A stretch of 64,000 nucleotides of DNA from Sphingomonas natans (GTDB lineage Bacteria; Pseudomonadota; Alphaproteobacteria; Sphingomonadales; Sphingomonadaceae): assembly GCF_030546695.1 (NCBI RefSeq), contig NZ_JAUOTP010000003.1, positions 434,001-498,000 of the forward strand, read 5' to 3'. Position 1 is the stretch's first letter. The number at the start of each line of letters is the position of its first letter. Positions 51,851 to 60,923 of this stretch are shown in pieces. Below the pieces are notes generated by a model that was not told the DNA's origin, ran no database searches, and saw nothing but the letters and a program-made list of their open reading frames with translations. The translations under genes were made by a program, and so were the position numbers.

Positions 51851-53527
51851 ATGAGTGAAGACCCCATTCCGACCGCGCCGGCCCGCCCGCGCTTCACGTT
51901 GCTCGAGCCATTGCGAGAGAAGACCTACCGGACGATCTGGTCCGCGAGCCTGTTCTCCAACTTCGGCCAGCTGATCCAGGGCGTCGGCGCGGCCTGGCTG
52001 ATGACGCGGCTGTCCTCCTCGCCCGAAATGGTCGCCCTTGTGCAGACCGCCATCATGCTGCCGCTCATGCTCGTGGCGCTGCCGGCTGGCGCGATCGCCG
52101 ACATGTTCGACCGGCGCAAAGTCGCTCTCATCGGCCTGCTGTTCGCCTGCGCGATGGCGATCTGCCTGACGACCCTCGCCTGGGCGGGCCTCGTGACGGC
52201 CTGGATCCTGCTCGCATTCTGCTTCTTGATCGGCGCGGGCGTCGCGCTGTACGGACCGGCCTGGCAGGCGTCCGTTGGCGAGCAGGTCAGCGGCGAACAT
52301 CTGCCGGCCGCGATCGCACTGGGGACGATCAGCTACAATGTCGCGCGCAGCTTCGGGCCCGCGCTCGGCGGGATCGTCGTGGCCGCCTTCGGAGCGATGG
52401 CGGCGTTCGCGACGAACGCATTATTCTACCTTCCGCTGATCATCGCCTTCCTGCGCTGGAACCGCCGTCACACGCCGTCCCGGCTGCCGCCCGAGCGGAT
52501 CGACCGCGCGATCGTCTCGGGGGTCCGCTATGCGCTTCACTCGCCGCCCATCCGCATCGTGCTGATCCGCACGCTGGGCAGTGGGCTCGCCGGCGCCTCG
52601 GTGTCGGCGCTGACCCCGCTGGTGGCCAAGGACCTGCTCCATGGCGGCGCGAGCACCTACGGGCTCTTGCTCGGCGCCTATGGCGTCGGCGCGGTGCTGG
52701 GGGCGCTGCTGCTCGATTTCTTCCGAGGGCGCCTCGAGCCCGAGCAGGTGGCGCGTCTCCTGGCGATGATCACCGGAGCATTGATCGTCGTGGTCGGCAT
52801 CAGCACGAATGTGGTCGTCACATGCGCGGCGATGATGGGGGCCGGAGCCGCCTGGATGGTCCTGATCGCGCAGTTCAATGTCGGCGTACAGCTGTCGGCA
52901 CCGCGATGGGTCACCGCGCGCGCGCTGTCCTGCTTCGGCTGTGCGATTACCGGGGGCATGGCGATCGGTGCCTGGCTCTGGGGCTCGGTCGCCGCCCGGC
53001 TCGGCACCAGCGACACCATGATGCTTTCGGGGCTCGCGATCGCCGCCACGCCGCTGCTGGGTCTCATCTGGCGACTGCCGAGTGCGACGCCGGACGGCCT
53101 GGACATTCACCTTCAGGTGCATCAGCCGGTCGTCGGTCTCCCGCTCACGAGCCGCAGCGGCCCCGTCATCATCGAAGTCGATTATCGGGTTGATGCGTCA
53201 CGGGCGCGCGAATATTATTCCGCGATGCAGAAGCTGCGCAGCGCGAGGCTCCGCAGTGGCGCTTTCGGCTGGACCCTGGCGCGCGATATCGGCGATCCTG
53301 AATTATGGACCGAGCAATATCAGTGTCCGACCTGGGGCGACTATCTGCGCCAGCGCGACCGCATGACCCAGAGCGACAAGCTGCTTCAGGAGGCAGCCGA
53401 CCGCTTCAACCGGTTCGAGGATCCCAGTCGCGTCCGCCGGCGGCTTGAGCGTCCGACCGGCTCGGTTCGCTGGCGTGCCGACACCCCCGATCTGCAGGAT
53501 GAGCGGCTGACCGTCCACCGACCTTAA
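51851..53527 (+). CDS. MFS_3 family transporter with C-terminal soluble domain
   Basis: A 558-residue major facilitator of the EntS-like MFS_3 group. About 12 membrane helices lie in residues 20-410 (IQGVGAAWLMTRLSSSPEMV is helix 2 and FDRRKVALIGLL follows). A soluble domain (residues about 425-545, with IIEVDYRVDASRAREYYSAM and WTLARDIGDPELWTEQY) is an alpha-beta module usual in this subgroup. It may export or import a metabolite. It starts 250 nt after the SDR. Confidence 0.85.
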   Translation: MSEDPIPTAPARPRFTLLEPLREKTYRTIWSASLFSNFGQLIQGVGAAWLMTRLSSSPEMVALVQTAIMLPLMLVALPAGAIADMFDRRKVALIGLLFACAMAICLTTLAWAGLVTAWILLAFCFLIGAGVALYGPAWQASVGEQVSGEHLPAAIALGTISYNVARSFGPALGGIVVAAFGAMAAFATNALFYLPLIIAFLRWNRRHTPSRLPPERIDRAIVSGVRYALHSPPIRIVLIRTLGSGLAGASVSALTPLVAKDLLHGGASTYGLLLGAYGVGAVLGALLLDFFRGRLEPEQVARLLAMITGALIVVVGISTNVVVTCAAMMGAGAAWMVLIAQFNVGVQLSAPRWVTARALSCFGCAITGGMAIGAWLWGSVAARLGTSDTMMLSGLAIAATPLLGLIWRLPSATPDGLDIHLQVHQPVVGLPLTSRSGPVIIEVDYRVDASRAREYYSAMQKLRSARLRSGAFGWTLARDIGDPELWTEQYQCPTWGDYLRQRDRMTQSDKLLQEAADRFNRFEDPSRVRRRLERPTGSVRWRADTPDLQDERLTVHRP

Positions 53528-53562
53528 GGCGTGGAGGACAAGGCCCGCCGCGTCCGCCGGTG

Positions 53563-54114
53563 TCAGGCAGCTTTGGGCCGACGCGGCACGACAGGGCGCT
53601 CATAGCTCAAGTCGGTGCGATCGAAGGTTGCCGGGAGCAAGGGGCCGTAACTCGTATCGCCACCGATCGAGAGGGCGTCGGCCGCGTTCGCATGAAGGTC
53701 GTACGTCTTCTCGATGACCGTCACGCGATTGGCGATCTTCCATACCCCGCCCCGCCGCTGAAAATGATCGATGTAGCGGCCGATCGAAAACATGTGCGGC
53801 GGCGTCAGATTGACGCCGACGAAGGTGTAGTAAGTCTCGGAATAAGCGTCGTCGCCATCCAGCTCGCAATAATGATTGTTGAGCCCATGATGCTGGACAC
53901 CGGCGAGGCCCTCGCGAGACGTGAAGACCCAGTCGATGAAGTCGTCCGGCGTACCGACGAAACCGTGATGGTCGTCGATCGCATCATCCCAGTAACTGCT
54001 GCGGACCATCTCCCGGTCGAGCCGGTCCAGACCGCGCGCATAGCGCAGCAGCAGCGTCCAGATTTCGTGGCGATCGATCAGTTCGCGCAGCTTCCGCTCG
54101 AGATCCTGGTCCAC
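53563..54114 (-). CDS. SnoaL-like (NTF2 fold) protein
   Basis: A 183-residue NTF2-fold protein with an N-terminal helix (LERKLRELIDRHEIWTLLLR), YARGLDRLDREMV, and a C-terminal beta sheet ending in FQRRGGVWKIANRVTVIEKT. This matches SnoaL_4-type polyketide-cyclase-like or bile-acid dehydratase-like proteins. In steroid contexts the fold includes ketosteroid isomerases and 7-alpha-dehydratases, but no catalytic residues can be assigned. The GTG start at 54112-54114 is preceded by GGGGAGGAGGGGGG. The gene converges with the MFS_3 transporter. Confidence 0.8.
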   Translation of the reverse strand: MDQDLERKLRELIDRHEIWTLLLRYARGLDRLDREMVRSSYWDDAIDDHHGFVGTPDDFIDWVFTSREGLAGVQHHGLNNHYCELDGDDAYSETYYTFVGVNLTPPHMFSIGRYIDHFQRRGGVWKIANRVTVIEKTYDLHANAADALSIGGDTSYGPLLPATFDRTDLSYERPVVPRRPKAA

Positions 54115-54158
54115 GCCCCCCTCCTCCCCATTCTTATCTTGGCGGGGGCGGGGTATCA

Positions 54159-54181
54159 CATTGCACGAAGGGCATTGCAAC
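54159..54181 (-). promoter_or_regulatory. Direct repeats CATTGCA upstream of the SnoaL-like gene
   Basis: CATTGCAC at 54159-54166 and CATTGCAA at 54173-54180, 14 bp apart, lie 45-67 bp upstream of the gene's start. They carry the recurring TTGCA word. A regulator site is possible. Confidence 0.35.
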
Positions 54182-54226
54182 AAAGAGGGTACAGCAGGAC
54201 GGGCAGCGGCGCCCGCGGACGCGGGC

Positions 54227-54511
54227 TCAGAGCTTGGCGAGATCGGCCTTGGCCAGCGATGTCTTCAAACCATTGTCGCCGGCACTGAGCGTGCTGATCG
54301 GGATCTCGATGAACTTGCCCGCATAGATCACGCTGACGCTGCTGCCGCGCACGCGGTCGATCCGTCCGACGCGCCGGCCATCGGCAGTGAAGATCGTTGC
54401 GCCCTGGGAGACGGCGACGTTGGTCGCCGAGGGTGACGGCGCAGCCTCCTGCGCCGATGCGGGAACGGCGCAGACGGCCAGAGCAAGAGCGAGAGCTGCG
54501 GAGATCTTCAT
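54227..54511 (-). CDS. Secreted small PRC-barrel-like protein
   Basis: A 94-residue protein with a clear Sec signal peptide (MKISAALALALAVCAVPASA, cleavage near residue 21) and a short beta-rich core GATIFTADGRRVGRIDRVRG followed by SVIYAGKFIEIPISTL. The pattern resembles the small exported PRC-barrel proteins common in sphingomonads. Its role is unknown. The ATG at 54509-54511 has GAAGGG about 10 nt upstream. It lies between the SnoaL-like gene and a divergent TetR gene. Confidence 0.75.
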   Translation of the reverse strand: MKISAALALALAVCAVPASAQEAAPSPSATNVAVSQGATIFTADGRRVGRIDRVRGSSVSVIYAGKFIEIPISTLSAGDNGLKTSLAKADLAKL

Positions 54512-54702
54512 GATGGTCACCCTTCAGGTGGCGTTGTCGAACGAGGTAATGGCTCGCTTTATGCAGGTGCCGCATAATTGTCGAGGGTGGTTCGAAAATA
54601 TTTCCGAGGGCGGTTCGTAAATGTATTTGAAGCCATCGAGTCGGGATCGGAACCGCCCCCTCACCTTTCGGCCCGCACGAAAAAGAGATAGACCCCGCAG
54701 CA

Positions 54703-55302
54703 ATGACGACTGAGATCCCGGTACCCCTCTCGCCGATCAAGAAGATGGCCGGACGGCCGCGCAGGTTGACCCTCGACGCGATCGTCGATGCCGCCTGCGA
54801 CATCGGGATCGCGCGGCTCGAGATGGGTCTGCTCGCCGAGCGGCTCAATACGGGGGTCGCGACGCTCTATGGCTATGTCAAAGGCCGCGAACATCTTCTC
54901 GCGCTCGTCACGCAGAGGCTCGCGGGCCAGGCCCTGGTGCCCGACCGGGGCCAAAGCTGGCAGGACATCATCCGCGAGCACGCTGCGGTGACCTTCGCGA
55001 TCTTCGAGGCGTCGCCCGAGCTTATCACCAACCTGATCGTTGGCGGGGCCGATCTCCAGTCGGCCAGCTATGCGCAGCTGATTCTCGACATGCTGATCGG
55101 TCGCGGCCTTTCCCCGCGCGCGGCCGCGAACGTGTATATCGAGGCCAACCAGGTCGTTCTGGGCGCCGCCATCTTCCTGATCCGCAGGCGGGCTTTGTCC
55201 GAGGCCATGCTCGATGGCATTGGAGGGGCCGCGCAGCTACCCGACGTGCTCGGCGATTATCGCCCGACGCTCGAACGGATCATCGGCGGGTTCGAGCGAT
55301 GA
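54703..55302 (+). CDS. TetR family transcriptional regulator
   Basis: A 199-residue protein with the HTH in residues about 22-65: LTLDAIVDAACDIGIARLEM, then LLAERLNTGVATLYGYVKGR, the recognition helix with the LY-x-Y-V signature. The C-terminal domain is of the TetR_C type common in actinobacterial and proteobacterial regulators. It is divergent from the secreted small protein and converges with the epoxide hydrolase gene, so its targets are unclear. Confidence 0.85.
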   Translation: MTTEIPVPLSPIKKMAGRPRRLTLDAIVDAACDIGIARLEMGLLAERLNTGVATLYGYVKGREHLLALVTQRLAGQALVPDRGQSWQDIIREHAAVTFAIFEASPELITNLIVGGADLQSASYAQLILDMLIGRGLSPRAAANVYIEANQVVLGAAIFLIRRRALSEAMLDGIGGAAQLPDVLGDYRPTLERIIGGFER

Positions 55303-55338
55303 ACTCTCTGCAAGGCCAGGGCCGAGCGTGACGCGTGG

Positions 55339-56478
55339 TCAGCGCAGCGCCCTGAAGGTGGTTCGAAGCTCATCGATGAAGATGTCCGGCTGCTCGAAGG
55401 CGGCAAAATGCCCTCCGCGCTCCGGCTCGCCCCAATGGATGATATTGGTATAGCGTTTCGCCGCGGCCGCGCGGCTCGGCCGAATGATCTCACCGGGAAA
55501 GAGCGAGCAGCCCGTCGGGAGCGACACGGTTTCATAGGCACCGGCCCCGAAGCTCCCAGTAGAGCCGGGCCGACGAAGCGGCAGTCCCGGTCAGCCAGTA
55601 CAACGTGATATTGTCGAGCATTTCGTCGAGGGTCAGCACGGAGCCGGGATCGCCCCGACAGTCGGACCATTCGAAGAATTTCTCGTAGATCCACGCTGCC
55701 TGCCCGACCGGTGAATCCGACAGCCCGTAGCCGATCGTCTGGGGCCGGGTGCGCTGCTGCGCCGCATAGCCGCTGCCGTCGGGTGATAACGGGCCCTGTC
55801 GAGTTGGGCCCTCTGCTCACTCTGTGGATCTGCGCTCAGCTCCTCGGCCGTCGGGGGCGGCGCGAGGATGAGGTTGAGATGGATGCCGGCCAATCCGGGA
55901 GCCTGCTGGACGGCCATCTCCGTGGTGACGCTCGCCCCCCAATCGCCGCCCTGGGCGCAAAACCGGTCATAGCCCAGACGCCGCATCAGGACCGCCCAGG
56001 CCTGCGCGATGCGCTCGATGGTCCAGCCAGGCCTGTCTGGTCGATCCGAGAAACCGTAGCCAGGGAGCGAAGGGATCACGAGGTCGAAGGCATCTGCTCG
56101 ATCGCCGCCGTAGGCGGCGGGATCGGTCAGCGGGCCGATGACTTTGTGACACTCGATCACCGAACCCGGCCAGCCATGCGTCATGATGACCGGCAGCACG
56201 TTCGCTTCCGGGGAGCGGATATGCAGGAAATGGAGATCGAGACCGTCGATCCTCGTCCTGAACTGACCAAAGCCGTTGAGCATCGCCTCGCAGCGCCGCC
56301 AGTCATGGCGGGAACGCCAATGCTCGCACAGCCGCTGCATCTGATCGAGCGGCACACCCTGCCGCCAGTCCTCGACGGTCTCCCGCTCCGGCCACCGTAT
56401 CTGCGAGAGACGACGCTGCAGATCGTCGAGCGCGGCTTGCTCGACGCACAGATGAAAAGGTGTGATCGCCTCGCTCAT
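55339..56478 (-). pseudogene. Epoxide hydrolase (EHN type) with two compensating frameshifts
   Basis: The span is exactly 380 codons, the usual length of EHN-domain epoxide hydrolases. The N-terminal part (EHN domain, HGWPGSV oxyanion segment, QGGDWGAS with nucleophilic Asp) reads from 56478 in one frame. Near 55785-55800 the family match moves to the frame one base earlier (SPDGSGYAAQQRTRPQTIGY to ARLYWE). Near 55550 it returns to the first frame as FGAGAYETVSLPTGCSLFPG and ends with GGHFAAFEQPDIFIDEL, which carries the catalytic His. A one-base loss and a one-base gain explain this. Real decay or sequence error cannot be separated here. The ATG at 56476-56478 has GGAGAG upstream. Confidence 0.72.
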
Positions 56479-56492
56479 CCCTGTCTCTCCTC

Positions 56493-57620
56493 TCAGGCCG
56501 GCGCGGCCGGCGGCGGTGGTGGACCCGGCGGAAGCAGCTTCAGGTCCGCCATGGTGGCGAGCGCCGACACCAAGCTTTGCTGGCTGTCCAGGCAATCGCT
56601 GAAACCGGCCCGGCGAAGCTTGATGGTGCTGACCAGCATAGGCACGGGGCGCGCCGCCAGACGGGGCCCGAACAGCAGGTCCACATAATGGTGGGATTCG
56701 CCGAGGAAGGTCGGGAGATGATCGCACCGCAGGCCGTGCGCTTGCGCGAGCTTCCGCCAGGCAGCGATTGCGTCGGCCCGCGCGAAGAATTCCACCAGCC
56801 GTCGCTCGGTCGCGTCGGTGGGCGGGTGACCGAGCGCCGCGCCCAGATCCTGCCAGGAATGGGCCGGCACGAACACGTCGCCGTTGGTGATGTTGAACGT
56901 CTCGCCACTGGCGGCGGGCATATCGAAGGCCCACCGAAAGGCGCGGGCCAGCAGCGTGGCATCCGTCGCCTCGAAGAGAGCGTCAGCCGCACCCGGATAG
57001 GCAAAGGGCCGGCCGAGAGCGTGGCACAGGGCTGAATAAGCCCCGATCGCGAGCACCGGGTTCATGGCGACGCCGGCCGCGGTCCCGACGAGAACCTGGG
57101 GCCGGAAGATGGTGACGGCAAATCCGTGGATGCCCGCCTGCTCACGCGCATGATCTTCGTGCAGCCAGTAGAAATTGGCGTGGTCGTCGCGCGGGCGATC
57201 CTCCCGGGCCGGGATGCGGACCGGATGATGATGGCCGCCATAGGCCTTGGTGCCTTGAAGCACGATAACGTGCTGCAGCGGGTGCCGCGCCACCAGCGCG
57301 TCCAGGACATTCTTGAACATGCGCCCGTTTTCGGCGATCAGGTCCGCGTCGCGCCAACCGGCGACAAGGCCGGGCTTCTCCCTCACGGCGGCATAAACGA
57401 GATGCGTGACGGGCGACAGCTGCTGCAGCGCCGCAAGACAGCCGGACGGATCGCCGAGATCGACCGGGAGATGGCTGTGATGCGCCGCCGGGGCCACGAC
57501 CGGAGGCCGGCGCGAGAGCCCGGTCACGCTCCAGTCCTGCGACCGGCCGAACAGATCGATGGCGGCGGTTCCGATGACGCCGCTGGCGCCAACAATCAGC
57601 ACATGCCCTTTGGCGGCCAA
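56493..57620 (-). CDS. PRISE family NAD(P)H-dependent enone reductase
   Basis: A 375-residue extended-SDR protein: Rossmann segment VLIVGASGVIGTAAIDLFGR, PVTHLVYAAVREKP, VIVLQGTKAYGGHH with a conserved Lys, NFYWLHEDHAREQA with the NFY..ED motif whose Tyr is catalytic, and a C-terminal FNITNGDVFVPAHSWQDLG. This pattern matches progesterone-5-beta-reductase/iridoid-synthase (PRISE) enzymes, which reduce enones such as 4-en-3-ones with NADPH. The C-terminus has a Pro-rich tail. The gene is 15 nt upstream of the epoxide hydrolase, in the same operon. Confidence 0.8.
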   Translation of the reverse strand: MAAKGHVLIVGASGVIGTAAIDLFGRSQDWSVTGLSRRPPVVAPAAHHSHLPVDLGDPSGCLAALQQLSPVTHLVYAAVREKPGLVAGWRDADLIAENGRMFKNVLDALVARHPLQHVIVLQGTKAYGGHHHPVRIPAREDRPRDDHANFYWLHEDHAREQAGIHGFAVTIFRPQVLVGTAAGVAMNPVLAIGAYSALCHALGRPFAYPGAADALFEATDATLLARAFRWAFDMPAASGETFNITNGDVFVPAHSWQDLGAALGHPPTDATERRLVEFFARADAIAAWRKLAQAHGLRCDHLPTFLGESHHYVDLLFGPRLAARPVPMLVSTIKLRRAGFSDCLDSQQSLVSALATMADLKLLPPGPPPPPAAPA

Positions 57621-57684
57621 GGCTCATACCCTTTCGATCGACCCAGGCGCAGCCGGAAGGATCTCGACGAGGTCCGTTCGACGC

Positions 57685-57718
57685 AAAAAGGGCGCCCGGA
57701 CCGCCGATCCGGACGCCC
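57685..57718 (-). terminator. Intrinsic terminator of the TonB-dependent receptor gene
   Basis: On the minus strand an 11-bp stem (57708-57718 with 57690-57700, one U-G pair) encloses a 7-nt loop and is followed by TTTTT (AAAAA at 57685-57689). It lies 18 nt after the receptor's stop, in the right orientation, which makes it a strong rho-independent terminator. Confidence 0.8.
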
Positions 57719-57735
57719 AGCGCAGCATCACACCC

Positions 57736-60186
57736 TCAGAAGCTGAGCCCCAGATCTAGCCCGAAGGTGCGCGCCGGTTCGAAATTGACGTTTGCGAGAA
57801 ATCCGTTGGGAATGATCGCGTAAGTGGACGACTTGTTGTCGAACATGTTGCGCGCCCAGACTGACACCTCGACCTTCGCCCCTGCAATCTTGATGTCCGA
57901 GATGCCCGCGCGACCGTTGACGATCCAGTGCGCCGGAGACACCCGCGCCGCATCGAGATAGCTCGCCGGACGATGCTGATTGGGATCAAGCGCCATTTTC
58001 GAACGCCAGTTTCCGTCGACCCGGATGATCGCTCGAGCATCGTCGAAGATCGGCCGGCTCTCGAACTGCCCCCACACGGTCCCGGTCCATTTCGGACGCA
58101 GGGTCGGCACGAATTCTCCGGCGCCCGAGGCGAGCAGGACCGGCGCCACGTCCTTGAACGTCGTCTTGGTGTAGCCAAGGCTGCCGCCCGCGGTCAGGCC
58201 GTGCGCGATCAGCCCCGTACCTTCGAATTCGAAGCCCTTGGCCGTGACGGGGCCACCTTGGGGAATAATGAACGTGGTCAGCACGTCTTGGTTAGGAAAG
58301 GTCCCCGGCGAGAAGCTGCTGCCACTCGCGGCCGACTGCACATTCTTGTACTTGGCGTGGAACACCGCGAGGTTGGTGCGGATGCGGCGATCGAACAGGT
58401 CCGCCTTGATGCCGCCCTCATAGGACGCGACCGTCTCAGGGTCGAACTCGATCGTGCCGACCTTGCCGCCTGACACGAATGCCGTCGAGAATTTCGCATA
58501 AACGAGGAGATCCCGCGACGGCTTGTAGTTCACGCCCACGAGATAGGACGGCTTGGTCTTCTTGTAGGTGAAGTCGATGGCCGTCAGAGCCGTCGGCAGA
58601 CCGTAGATGAACGACCCCGACTTCTTGTCATGGGTGACGCGGATTCCGCCGACGAGGTCGACCGTACTCAGAACGTGGAACTCTGCCTGCGTGTAGGCTG
58701 CAAGCGACGTTGCCTTGTTGTAGGAGATACCCTGGCTGGCGATGGGCAGCACACCGTTGGGGACGATGGCGAAGGTCGTCGTTCCGCCCAGCCCCTGCTG
58801 CGTACCGGCGCGGTCCTTCCCGTGAAACCACAGGGCACCGGCCGTAAGGGTGACAAAGTCGGATTCGAAATTGGCCTGAAGTTCGTCGCTATATTGCGAG
58901 CTCGTTCCGTAGGAGGACGATCCCAGGATGACGAAGGGCTGGCCGACACTGGACGCCAGACCACGGGCAAATGCACCGATGGTAGCGGCCTGTACGGCTG
59001 GCGATGCGGTGGCGAGCCCCGGCACCGACGAGAAAGCCGCAAACGTGGCATAAGGCACGACTGTCTGGGGCGTGAATGTCAGCGCCGCGAGGCCGTCGAT
59101 CGGCGCCGTCGCGAATATGCTCGATTTGCGATAGGCAGCGATATTCTTGAACGTCAGGCTATCGCTTGCCCGCAGATTGCTCGTCAGGCTGTGGCCCTGG
59201 ACCTTCTGATCGACAACCGTGCTCCAGCTGTTGAACACCGCATCCGGGCGCCGGCCGTCCGAAGCGATGGGAAACGGCGTCGGCTGGCTTGAGATCAGCG
59301 ACCCAATCAGGTTGCCGATCAGCGGAAAGGTGGGATCGTAGCCGACGAAGGCCGAGGCCTCGGGCGTATTCTTGCTCTTGCTATAGTCGAATTTGTAGAC
59401 GGTCGAGAAGGTGTCGCTCGGCTCGAATTTCAGCGCGGCAAAATAGGAATCGGAGTTGCGCGTTCCCAGCCATTTCGGCGACGTCTGCAGTTTGCCGTCC
59501 GGGGAGTTGCGGCGGTCCCAGACCTGCCCGGCGCCCAGATTGCGGACTTCGCCACGCTTGTAATAGTGCACGAAGCTTGCGTAGCCGCTGAACGGTCCGA
59601 CCTGCGGGAGGTCGACGCCGACCTGGATGCGGTTCTGATCATAATTGCCGACGGTCAGCTTGGTCTTGACGCCGAACTGGCCGGTGGGATCGCGTGTCGT
59701 CACGCTCATCGCGCCGGCGGTCGCGTTGCGACCGAACAGCGTGCCCTGCGGACCGCGCAGCATCTCGATGCGGGTAACGTCGGGCAGATCGAAGATCGAA
59801 CCGCGCGGCGACGAAATGTACACGCCGTCGAGATAGATCGACACTTGCTTGTCCGAGCCGGGAACGACACCGTAGCTCACCGCACCGCGAATGGTGAAGG
59901 ACGGCACGCCGACGCCGCCGGCGGATGGCCGCACGGTGACACCCGGCGCGAGCCCCGAAATATCGTTGATCGTCGTCACGCGGTTCGTCGCCAGCGCTGT
60001 CCCAGTCAGCGCCGTGACGGCAATCGGCACGTCCTGCACGCTCTGCTCGCGCTTTTGCGCGGTGACCACGATGTCGGCGAGCGCCTCGGGCTCCAGCGGA
60101 GCACTCGCCTGCGCGAAGGCCGGCGCTGCCGCGATCGCACCGATGCTGACGCCGAGCAGCAAAGACCGTAAATTTGTCCTTTGCAT
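57736..60186 (-). CDS. TonB-dependent outer-membrane receptor
   Basis: An 816-residue receptor. The signal peptide (residues about 1-26, LLLGVSIGAIAAAPAFAQ) is followed by the plug: DIVVTAQKREQSVQDVPIAV, then SFTIRGAVSYGVVPG, RIEMLRGPQGTLFGRNATAG and a beta barrel ending FGLDLGLSF with a terminal Phe, as expected for BamA recognition. This is the sphingomonad type often linked to uptake of hydrophobic or aromatic compounds. AAAAAAGGGGGAG precedes the ATG. It follows the CMD-family gene after a 280-bp promoter region. Confidence 0.93.
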   Translation of the reverse strand: MQRTNLRSLLLGVSIGAIAAAPAFAQASAPLEPEALADIVVTAQKREQSVQDVPIAVTALTGTALATNRVTTINDISGLAPGVTVRPSAGGVGVPSFTIRGAVSYGVVPGSDKQVSIYLDGVYISSPRGSIFDLPDVTRIEMLRGPQGTLFGRNATAGAMSVTTRDPTGQFGVKTKLTVGNYDQNRIQVGVDLPQVGPFSGYASFVHYYKRGEVRNLGAGQVWDRRNSPDGKLQTSPKWLGTRNSDSYFAALKFEPSDTFSTVYKFDYSKSKNTPEASAFVGYDPTFPLIGNLIGSLISSQPTPFPIASDGRRPDAVFNSWSTVVDQKVQGHSLTSNLRASDSLTFKNIAAYRKSSIFATAPIDGLAALTFTPQTVVPYATFAAFSSVPGLATASPAVQAATIGAFARGLASSVGQPFVILGSSSYGTSSQYSDELQANFESDFVTLTAGALWFHGKDRAGTQQGLGGTTTFAIVPNGVLPIASQGISYNKATSLAAYTQAEFHVLSTVDLVGGIRVTHDKKSGSFIYGLPTALTAIDFTYKKTKPSYLVGVNYKPSRDLLVYAKFSTAFVSGGKVGTIEFDPETVASYEGGIKADLFDRRIRTNLAVFHAKYKNVQSAASGSSFSPGTFPNQDVLTTFIIPQGGPVTAKGFEFEGTGLIAHGLTAGGSLGYTKTTFKDVAPVLLASGAGEFVPTLRPKWTGTVWGQFESRPIFDDARAIIRVDGNWRSKMALDPNQHRPASYLDAARVSPAHWIVNGRAGISDIKIAGAKVEVSVWARNMFDNKSSTYAIIPNGFLANVNFEPARTFGLDLGLSF

Positions 60187-60207
60187 GAGATCACTCCCCC
60201 TTTTTTA

Positions 60208-60222
60208 GTCCGTCGATCGGAC
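60208..60222 (-). promoter_or_regulatory. Inverted repeat GTCCG-N5-CGGAC in the receptor leader
   Basis: GTCCG at 60208-60212 and CGGAC at 60218-60222 flank TCGAT, 22-36 bp upstream of the receptor start, just before the AAAAAAGGGGGAG ribosome binding region. It could be an operator or a leader hairpin; evidence is structural only. Confidence 0.3.
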
Positions 60223-60421
60223 GTTTCTGTTGCCTTGGGCCCGATGGCCGTCTGCCGTTGGGTTAATGCCCATCGAAAGTAGCAATCTTGGTCGGGGCAG
60301 GCAAAGCGCCTTTTGCGGAAGAAGCGCAACGTTCCGCGGGAAAGCCCGCAACAAATCGCTCTGGCGATGCCCCGTACCAAGCAGTCCAAGGCTCGTGTAG
60401 AATGCTATGCAACGATTGCGT

Positions 60422-60434
60422 TTCACATTGTGAA
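60422..60434 (-). promoter_or_regulatory. Palindrome TTCACATTGTGAA upstream of the receptor
   Basis: TTCAC-ATT-GTGAA is a 13-bp palindrome in the 280-bp gap upstream of the TonB-dependent receptor, about 240 bp from its start, and close to the stop of the CMD-family gene. The half site GTGAA resembles those of global regulators, but which protein binds is unknown. The adjoining ATGCAACGATTGCG also contains TGCAA and TTGC words. Confidence 0.35.
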
Positions 60435-60466
60435 CGGTCAGCGGCGGCGCAGGGCGCGCCTGGGCG

Positions 60467-60835
60467 CTAGAGGAGCTGGTCTTCCTGCGCGCGTGCGATC
60501 TCGTCGAGGATCCGTTCGACCTCGACGGCTTTTGGAAAGCCCTGGAAAATCGCGAACTGCAGGGTGAATTCCCGCAGCTCCGGCATCGTCAGGTCTCCGC
60601 TCGCCAGGCCGGCCAATGCGTAAGCGTGGATCGCGGTGGGAGATCCGGCCGCGGCCACACTGGCGAGCGTGATCCAGCGGCGCGAACGGCGGTCCAGACC
60701 CGGTCGGTTCCAGACCTCGGCGAAAACGAAATCCTGTGCGGCAACCATGAGGGGCGTGGCGGGATCGCCCGCCGGCAAGCCCAAAATCTCCTCGAAGGTC
60801 TGGCGCCCTGTCGCCCGTCGCATCTCCTCGCTCAT
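60467..60835 (-). CDS. Carboxymuconolactone decarboxylase family protein
   Basis: A 122-residue CMD-fold helical protein: TFEEILGLPAGDPATPLMV, RPGLDRRSRRWITLASVAAA and ASGDLTMPELREFTLQFAIF followed by GFPKAVEVERI. The AhpD-type CxxC is absent, so it is closer to the decarboxylase branch than the peroxidase branch. It may act in gamma-carboxymucono-lactone-like ring chemistry or be a stand-alone homologue. It is upstream of the TonB receptor on the same strand. Confidence 0.85.
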   Translation of the reverse strand: MSEEMRRATGRQTFEEILGLPAGDPATPLMVAAQDFVFAEVWNRPGLDRRSRRWITLASVAAAGSPTAIHAYALAGLASGDLTMPELREFTLQFAIFQGFPKAVEVERILDEIARAQEDQLL

Positions 60836-60923
60836 TCCCTCGCGCCCTCTTGTGCATGCTGGCCGATGCCATCCTAGGCATCGCCGACGCCTACCTGCCC
60901 CCGCCGCTTCCTCATTCCCGGCC

